Part shown: positions 33,651-39,221 of the stretch, one piece after another
Numbering within the stretch: the first letter of the stretch is position 1
Layout of the letters: each line of letters opens with the position of its first letter
The notes under the pieces: generated by a model
The model's input: only the letters and a program-made list of their open reading frames with translations
What the model was told of the DNA's origin: nothing
Database searches by the model: none
Origin: Verrucomicrobiota bacterium
GTDB lineage: Bacteria > Chlamydiota > Chlamydiia > Chlamydiales > SM23-39
Length of the DNA stretch: 39,221 bases
Direction: 5' to 3'
NCBI GenBank assembly: GCA_028873375.1
Contig: JAGWKU010000001.1
Coordinates: forward strand, 75,763-114,983
Program-made: the position numbers and the translations under genes

Positions 33651-34427
33651 ATGACCGCTGCCTCAGAAGCGCCTGTGGAAGAAAATCGTTTCTTCCTGCC
33701 CGAAGACCTGACTCTTCTCAATCCTCACAATATTCCTGAGCATATTGCAATCATAATGGATGGGAATCGCAGATGGGCGAAGCAGCGAAATTTACCGCCG
33801 ATGATGGGGCATTGGGAAGGAGCAGAGATCCTCACTGATGTGGTCAATGCGGCCTCCGATCTGGGGGTGAAGACGTTGACCGTCTATGCTTTTTCGACGG
33901 AGAACTGGACGCGGCCGAACAATGAAGTCGAGGCACTCATGAATATTTTCGAGTGTTATCTGATTCAAAAGCGGAGCCAAATGATCCAAGATGGAGTTCG
34001 ACTACAGGCGATCGGCGACTTAGACCGCCTTCCCCCTCGCGTTTATGATGCTTATCTGCTTACCAAGCAAGCGACAGAACACTGCACTAAGATCAATCTC
34101 GTTCTCGCCATGAATTATGGAGGGAGAGATGAACTTCGACGGACCATTTCCAAAATTTTGGAGCGCCATGATCAAAAAAAGATTTCTCCTGGCGAGCTCA
34201 CCGAAGAATTCATTGGGAACTATCTCGATACTGTCCCTTTTAAAGATCCCGATTTATTGATCCGCACGAGTGGAGAATGTCGAGTGAGTAATTTTTTGCT
34301 TTGGCAAATCTCTTACACTGAAATTTATACGACAGAAGTGCTATGGCCCGATTTTTCTCCAAAGCAACTTCTAGAAGCGATCATGGCTTATCAGCGTAGA
34401 TCGCGAAGAAAGGGAGGATCTTTATGA
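33651..34427 (+). CDS. uppS: Undecaprenyl diphosphate synthase (isoprenyl transferase)
   Basis: HIAIIMDGNRRWAKQR, YAFSTENWTRP, RTSGECRVSNFLLWQISYTEIY. Confidence 0.95.
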   Translation: MTAASEAPVEENRFFLPEDLTLLNPHNIPEHIAIIMDGNRRWAKQRNLPPMMGHWEGAEILTDVVNAASDLGVKTLTVYAFSTENWTRPNNEVEALMNIFECYLIQKRSQMIQDGVRLQAIGDLDRLPPRVYDAYLLTKQATEHCTKINLVLAMNYGGRDELRRTISKILERHDQKKISPGELTEEFIGNYLDTVPFKDPDLLIRTSGECRVSNFLLWQISYTEIYTTEVLWPDFSPKQLLEAIMAYQRRSRRKGGSL

Positions 34428-35275
34428 AGGATTTAGGTCGCCGTTTAGCCGTCTCATCGGTTTCGATTGTCATCGTGGTTGGACTGCTTCTTTTTGCTTA
34501 CCAAGATATTTTTCAATATGCCGTCGCTCTTTTGGTCGCCGGATTGGCTGGAGTAGCAATTTGGGAGTACGAGCAATTTGCGAAGGCGAAGGGAGGACGA
34601 ATGATTCTTCCCGCTCTCATCGGGATTACGATGTGTGAAGTCTTCGCCTTTTTCCTCTCTGCCCGCTACCCCTCGATGGACAGTCTTCCTTTGATTGTTT
34701 TTTTTCTGGGGTTTTTAGTTCTGTTCGCTCTCCATTTCCGGCAAAGAGATGGAGCAGTAGTCGATCTCTCAGTCTCTTCGTTTGGCCTTCTCTACATCGC
34801 TATTCCACTGGGGATGCTCCTCGGTATTTTATACATTTCTTCGGCTCTCGAAGATGGCCGCTGGTGGGTCGCCTATCTCCTCGTTGTGACAAAAATCACC
34901 GATATTGGCGCTTATTTTGCTGGCAGTTTATGGGGGCGTAGGAAACTGGCTCCTCATATTTCTCCTGGGAAAACAGTAGAAGGCGCTCTTTTTGGGTTGG
35001 TTTGCGCGATCTTAGCTAGCTACGGATTTCATTTCTTGAGCAGTTATTCAGGCGCTGTCCATTTTGAATTAGGAACGTATGAGTGGCTGTTTCTTGGGTT
35101 GACGCTGGGTGCCACAGGACAATTTGGCGATCTCTCAGAATCGCTCCTCAAACGGGATGCCAATAAAAAAGATAGCAACGCCCTGCCTGGTCTAGGCGGA
35201 GTGCTTGATTCAGTTGACTCGCTTCTTTTTAACGCCCCTATTATTTATTTTTATCTACAGTACATTAAGCCATGA
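34424..35275 (+). CDS. cdsA: Phosphatidate cytidylyltransferase
   Basis: ITDIGAYFAGSLWGRRKLAPHISPGKTVEGALFG, GDLSESLLKRDANKKDSNALPGLGGVLDSVDSLLF; ATGA overlap with uppS. Confidence 0.95.
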   Translation: MKDLGRRLAVSSVSIVIVVGLLLFAYQDIFQYAVALLVAGLAGVAIWEYEQFAKAKGGRMILPALIGITMCEVFAFFLSARYPSMDSLPLIVFFLGFLVLFALHFRQRDGAVVDLSVSSFGLLYIAIPLGMLLGILYISSALEDGRWWVAYLLVVTKITDIGAYFAGSLWGRRKLAPHISPGKTVEGALFGLVCAILASYGFHFLSSYSGAVHFELGTYEWLFLGLTLGATGQFGDLSESLLKRDANKKDSNALPGLGGVLDSVDSLLFNAPIIYFYLQYIKP

Positions 35276-36603
35276 TCATTGCAATTGACGGCCCTTCTGG
35301 AACGGGCAAATCTACAGTCGCTAAAAGCGTCGCTAAGCAGCTAAAGTTTACCTTCTTCGATACGGGGGCGATGTACCGCTCCTTTGCCTGGTGGGTCTTG
35401 AAGCAGCAAATAGATCCTCACGATGAAGAAAAGGTGAAAGTGGCTCTGACTGGCTTTGAATATCAGATTGAAACCGATCCTGCTCGTGAACGGAGATACA
35501 TTGTCAATGGAATTGATGTATCTATGGCCATTCGGACGCAAGAGATCTCTACTGCGGCTTCGATCGTAGCCAAGTATCCCGATGTTCGACAAACAATGGT
35601 CAAGATTCAACGCAAATACGGAGCGCTAGAAAACACGGTCTTTGAAGGACGCGACATGGGAACTGTCGTCTTCCCTCAAGCAGAAGTGAAGGTTTTCTTG
35701 ACGGCGAAAGCAGAAGTCAGAGCTGAACGGCGTTATCGCGAACTCCTTATCAAATTCCCCGATCTCACCGAATCTCTCTCTTTCGAACAGATTTTAAAAG
35801 AAACTGAAGAGAGAGACCGAAACGATATGACCCGCGCTATTTCCCCTCTCAAGAAGGCGCCCGATGCTATTTTAATCGACACCTCTTATCTCACGGCACA
35901 GCAAGTCATCGATCAGATCATTGCCCAAGTGAAGCTAAAGCAAAAAAAAACTTCTTTTTCGATGGGAATTTTTTATGGGGTTGTCTACTGGCTAGCCCGT
36001 CTCTATTTAAAGCTCTTTTATCGCTTGAAAATTTACGGATTGTCCCATTTTCGTTCCGGATCTGCGATCATTGCGGCAAACCATGCTTCCTATTTAGACC
36101 CTCCGGTGGTATCGATCTCTTGTCCCGAAGAAGTCCATTTCTTGGCCAAGGAATCTCTTTTCCGGGTGCCTGTGCTTGGATTTCTCATTCGTCATCTCAA
36201 TTCTCATCCGGTCAGCCGAGATGTAGGAGATGCGACGACGTTTCGACTGATCATTAACCTTCTTCAAAAAGGGAAAAAGATCATCCTTTTCCCCGAAGGA
36301 AATCGAACGGCCGATGGGCAGCTCCAGCCGATTGAACGAGGACTGGCTTTCCTAACAATGAAAGCTCGCTGCCGCATCCAGCCCGTTTACATCTCAGGCA
36401 CCTTTAAGGTTTGGCCTCCAGGTCGCCCCTTTCCCAAATTTTTTGGTCGCATTGCCTGCGTTTTTGGCTCTCCTATTGAATGGGAAGAGTTTGAAGGATT
36501 AGAAAAAAGAGAAGCTGAAAAGCAAATTACCGAGCGGATGAAAAGGGCTCTCTACAATCTAAAAAACTGGTACGATGCTGGCGCTAAAGGCTTTCCACCT
36601 TAA
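35272..36603 (+). CDS. Fused cytidylate kinase / 1-acyl-glycerol-3-phosphate acyltransferase (Cmk-PlsC)
   Basis: N-term IAIDGPSGTGKSTVAKSVAKQL, FFDTGAMYR, FEGRDMGTVVFP; C-term NHASYLDPPVV, LFPEGNRTADG (PlsC HX4D and PEG). Confidence 0.93.
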   Translation: MIIAIDGPSGTGKSTVAKSVAKQLKFTFFDTGAMYRSFAWWVLKQQIDPHDEEKVKVALTGFEYQIETDPARERRYIVNGIDVSMAIRTQEISTAASIVAKYPDVRQTMVKIQRKYGALENTVFEGRDMGTVVFPQAEVKVFLTAKAEVRAERRYRELLIKFPDLTESLSFEQILKETEERDRNDMTRAISPLKKAPDAILIDTSYLTAQQVIDQIIAQVKLKQKKTSFSMGIFYGVVYWLARLYLKLFYRLKIYGLSHFRSGSAIIAANHASYLDPPVVSISCPEEVHFLAKESLFRVPVLGFLIRHLNSHPVSRDVGDATTFRLIINLLQKGKKIILFPEGNRTADGQLQPIERGLAFLTMKARCRIQPVYISGTFKVWPPGRPFPKFFGRIACVFGSPIEWEEFEGLEKREAEKQITERMKRALYNLKNWYDAGAKGFPP

Positions 36604-36622
36604 TGTAAAGCGGCTTTACATT
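36602..36622. repeat. Palindromic repeat copy 3: AATGTAAAGC-G-GCTTTACATT
   Basis: Perfect 10-bp arms with 1-nt centre; overlaps the cmk-plsC stop codon and contains the thiN stop codon. Confidence 0.85.
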
Positions 36623-37239
36623 TGCTTTTGGAGGCAGCAGATCAGAATGCCTTCGCGAATTGAAATACGAACTTTGTCTTTCAAACAGATGTTCGAAATA
36701 CCGATAAATCGATAATCGAGCATTCCGGAATTGAGTTCCCATTTCAGGCCTTTGGTAGTAATTCCTCGGGCAGGCCCGTTCACTGGCAATAGGGAGAGCG
36801 TTTGCCCCGGGAAAACAGAGATTTCGACAGAACCTTGGATCGCAAAGAGGATTTCTTTTTCGGTCTCTAAGCGGATGGAGCCTGGATAACGAGAGAGGAG
36901 GAGCAGGTTTGTGACGCTGTGGTCGATTCGTTCTCCCCATGCGCCGAAGAGAGAAAGAGAGGAAGCGCCTTCGACGAACTCATGTTCGATGGCGAGCTCG
37001 AGATCTGTTTGATCCTTATCTTTCGGGAAAGAGAGTTTCAAGACGGTGGGGTATTCCTCAAGCAGGGCAGCTGAGGCGGAATCAAAATCGCCGAGAATGA
37101 GGTGAGGCGTGAGGCCGAGTTCTTTGCAGTACCGGAGTCCTCCGTCGACAGCCACAATTCTCGAATAATTTTTTAATAGAGGGAGGAGCTGGAGAGGGTC
37201 GCCGATATGGCCGTTGGCAATTAGGGCAGTCGATTTCAT
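36616..37239 (-). CDS. thiN: Thiamine pyrophosphokinase
   Basis: VAVDGGLRYCKELGLTPHLILGDFDSA, FPKDKDQTDLELAIEH, GAWGERIDHSVTNLLLL; start MKSTAL preceded by AGGAG. Confidence 0.9.
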   Translation of the reverse strand: MKSTALIANGHIGDPLQLLPLLKNYSRIVAVDGGLRYCKELGLTPHLILGDFDSASAALLEEYPTVLKLSFPKDKDQTDLELAIEHEFVEGASSLSLFGAWGERIDHSVTNLLLLSRYPGSIRLETEKEILFAIQGSVEISVFPGQTLSLLPVNGPARGITTKGLKWELNSGMLDYRFIGISNICLKDKVRISIREGILICCLQKQM

Positions 37240-37252
37240 CAGGTCTCCTGAA

Positions 37253-37342
37253 ACCCGGTCCTTTAGGGCCGGGTAATTCACATCCAAATTTGGGAGGAGT
37301 TCGAAACTCCTCCCAAATCATTCCCCGTCCTTTAGGGCGGGG
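37253..37342. mobile_element. Three-hairpin element, possible IS200/IS605-derived non-autonomous (PATE-like) remnant
   Basis: ACCCGGTCCTTTAGGGCCGGGT (37253-37274), ATTTGGGAGGAGTTCGAAACTCCTCCCAAAT (37288-37318), CCCCGTCCTTTAGGGCGGGG (37323-37342); outer hairpins share GTCCTTTAGGGC in the same orientation. Confidence 0.45.
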
Positions 37343-37369
37343 TTCATAGTGATGGGCTGGTTGAAGTGA

Positions 37370-37453
37370 TGCGGCCAAGATGACTCGAACATCCACCGAG
37401 TTTCCTCGACTAGAACCTGAATCTAGCGCGTCTGCCAATTTCGCCATGGCCGC
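37370..37453 (-). tRNA. tRNA-Leu (anticodon CAG), no encoded CCA
   Basis: Minus strand GCGGCCA...TGGCCGC acceptor, CTAGA-TTCAGGT-TCTAG anticodon arm, long variable arm TCGAGGAAACTCGG, GTTCGAGTC T-loop. Confidence 0.93.
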
Positions 37454-37569
37454 AGAGGGATGATTGTACAAGGGCCTTGTGATTTAGAAAAACAGAAAAA
37501 AATCTTTTCCTTGCTTTGAGTAAAAATAGGGATTCTCGATAAACTTAAGAAGATTTGAAGGAGAGCTAT

Positions 37570-37896
37570 ATGTCAGAAAAAGGAACTATCAAACACTTAA
37601 CGGATGATAATTTTGAAAAAGAAATTGAGAAGGGGGTTACCCTGGTCGATTTCCACGCCAATTGGTGCGGGCCTTGCCGAATGCTAGCGCCTGTGTTGGA
37701 AGAGGTAGCCAAAGAAGTGAAGGGAAGAGCTAACATTGGAAAGATCGATATCGATAGCGAGCAAAAAATTGCAGGTCAATTCCAAATTACCTCAGTTCCC
37801 ACGCTGATCTTATTTAAAAATGGCAAGGAAGTGAACCGCTTGGTAGGACTTCGCAACGCCAGCACAGTGAAAGATTTTATTTTATCGGCCACATGA
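37570..37896 (+). CDS. trxA: Thioredoxin
   Basis: FHANWCGPCRMLAPVLEEVA, QITSVPTLILFKNGKEV; start MSEKGT with AAGGAG upstream. Confidence 0.96.
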   Translation: MSEKGTIKHLTDDNFEKEIEKGVTLVDFHANWCGPCRMLAPVLEEVAKEVKGRANIGKIDIDSEQKIAGQFQITSVPTLILFKNGKEVNRLVGLRNASTVKDFILSAT

Positions 37897-38111
37897 TCAG
37901 TCGATTTCTTACATTGGCTATTTTTCTCATGGTTGCAACAGGCATAGCCTTGCATTTTGAGGTAGAGATCCCTTGGTTTTCTTCCTGGATTGGACATTTG
38001 CCGGGTGATCTTATCTTGAAAAAAGGGAAGGCGATCATTTTCCTTCCCTTTACCACTTCTTTTATTCTCAGCGGTCTTTTGACGGCGCTAGGTTCTCTAT
38101 TCAAAAAGTAG
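37893..38111 (+). CDS. DUF2905-like small membrane protein
   Basis: LPGDLILKKGKAIIFLPFTTSFILSGLLTAL; ATGA overlap with trxA. Confidence 0.75.
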   Translation: MISRFLTLAIFLMVATGIALHFEVEIPWFSSWIGHLPGDLILKKGKAIIFLPFTTSFILSGLLTALGSLFKK

Positions 38112-38553
38112 CAAAGTTCGTCTGTCGAAGAGCTTCATAGAGAGCGATGGCTGCGCTTGAGGCGAGGTTGAGACATCGTTGCTCGGGCACCATTGGAATT
38201 CGATAAAAGTGGCCGGGGTATGTTTCCCAAAGAGTTTCTGGCAAGCCTGACGTTTCCGAACCAAATATCAGAAGGGCATTTGAGGGGTAGGAAGCCTCTG
38301 TATAAAGCTGCTTTGCCTTGCTGGAAAAGAAGAAAATGGAAGCTCGGCTCTCTTCAATAAATGTAGGCAAATCGTCGATCACCTCAAGGGCGACTTGATC
38401 CCAATAATCGAGGCCGGCTCGCTTCATATGGCGACTGGAGAGGCTAAACCCAAGGGGGCGAACGAGCACCAGCCCCGTATGGGTAGCTGCGCACGTCCTG
38501 GCGATATTACCTGTATTTTGGGGGATTTGGGGTTGGAAGAGGACGATTTTCAT
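38101..38553 (-). CDS. trmL: SpoU-family tRNA (cytidine/uridine-2'-O-)-methyltransferase, TrmL-like
   Basis: PQIPQNTGNIARTCAA, LIFGSETSGLPE, IPMVPEQRCLNLASSAAIALYEALRQ. Confidence 0.92.
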   Translation of the reverse strand: MKIVLFQPQIPQNTGNIARTCAATHTGLVLVRPLGFSLSSRHMKRAGLDYWDQVALEVIDDLPTFIEESRASIFFFSSKAKQLYTEASYPSNALLIFGSETSGLPETLWETYPGHFYRIPMVPEQRCLNLASSAAIALYEALRQTNFATF

Positions 38554-39221
38554 CGAATCGGAGTATCGGGGAGATCGAGGAAGGGGCTCTTCTGAGTTGC
38601 GGTGGTTTTAGCGCCCCCTTGCCCATCGGCTCGAATGACCTCGACTTCAAAGATCAGTAAAGCGTTGGGAGGGTGGCCTTCTTTCCCGTAGCCTAAATCG
38701 GGATGGATATAAATAGTGCGTGCTTCGCCTTCTTTCATTCCGGGGATCCCTAAACGAAGACCGGGGAGAGCTTCATCGAGACAAAGAAGCTCTTCGCGGG
38801 GAGAGGTTTCCTGGGACTCTCCGCGTAAGGTGCGAACTGAGTAGCGAATAATGGGAGAATTGTAAGGTTCAACGGGCTCGCCTGTCCCTTCTCGTGTGAT
38901 CTGGTATTGTACTTTCCCCTCTTCGAGAGAACTAATGTCGGAATTTTTTTCATTTTTTCGAAGAAACGTTTCTGCTTCAAAGAGATTTTTTTTTGCGGAT
39001 TGCTCGGTCTGTTTTTTTTTTAAAACAGCAATTTCTTGCATGCACTCTTCTTCATTCAGAGGAGATTCTTTGCCGGCCATCTCATCTTGCAATCCCTTGG
39101 CGAGGGCTTTGAGGTCAAGCGGCAATTCGAGTTGCTCGATGTTTTTTCCAATCAAATGTCCTAGGGCTTCTGAGAGTTTTACGATTTCGTCATTCGTTGT
39201 CTCTGCGAACAGGCAGCAGCT
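38550..39221 (-). CDS. mip: Mip-like FKBP-type peptidyl-prolyl isomerase (partial, continues past window end)
   Basis: FKBP_N-like helical region; GMKEGEARTIYIHPDLGYGKEGHPPNALLIFEVEVI; frame open to the window end. Confidence 0.82.
   Translation of the reverse strand, partial: SCCLFAETTNDEIVKLSEALGHLIGKNIEQLELPLDLKALAKGLQDEMAGKESPLNEEECMQEIAVLKKKQTEQSAKKNLFEAETFLRKNEKNSDISSLEEGKVQYQITREGTGEPVEPYNSPIIRYSVRTLRGESQETSPREELLCLDEALPGLRLGIPGMKEGEARTIYIHPDLGYGKEGHPPNALLIFEVEVIRADGQGGAKTTATQKSPFLDLPDTPIR

Noticed and set aside
37240-37370. TPP riboswitch upstream of thiN
   Set aside because: The expected CUGAGA and ACCUGAUCUGGAUAAUGCCAGCG-type cores are absent.
37082-37471. 129-aa minus-strand ORF over tRNA-Leu and hairpins
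   Set aside because: Translation runs through the tRNA and hairpin element; not a plausible protein.

Overview
The window is a gene-dense, mostly housekeeping stretch of a member of the Chlamydiota. This is inferred from gene content and order (rho-coaE-polA-sppA-ATP/ADP translocase; euo-recJ-secDF fusion; uppS-cdsA-cmk-plsC; trxA-spoU-mip), and it looks more like an environmental relative than Chlamydia itself. I call about 30 protein genes, one tRNA-Leu(CAG) and several non-coding elements. The best candidate for something undescribed is a GC-rich, multi-branched inverted-repeat element of about 250 bp between ispF and cysJ (about 20075-20335). It looks like a structured RNA read from the minus strand: mismatches in the long stem become G.U pairs only in that orientation, and a hairpin plus T-rich tract sits at that end. 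Other points: a palindrome (AATGTAAAGCSGCTTTACATT) repeated three times at gene 3' ends, one copy supplying the stop codons of two convergent genes; a three-hairpin element next to tRNA-Leu resembling an IS200/IS605-derived non-autonomous element, at a likely synteny breakpoint; a cmk-plsC fusion with an A9 run at the domain junction; MurA with Asp at the fosfomycin-target Cys position; IspF with a metal-ligand His replaced by Arg; and a Mip-like FKBP lacking the usual FDSS motif. All identifications are from memory of protein families; no searches were run.
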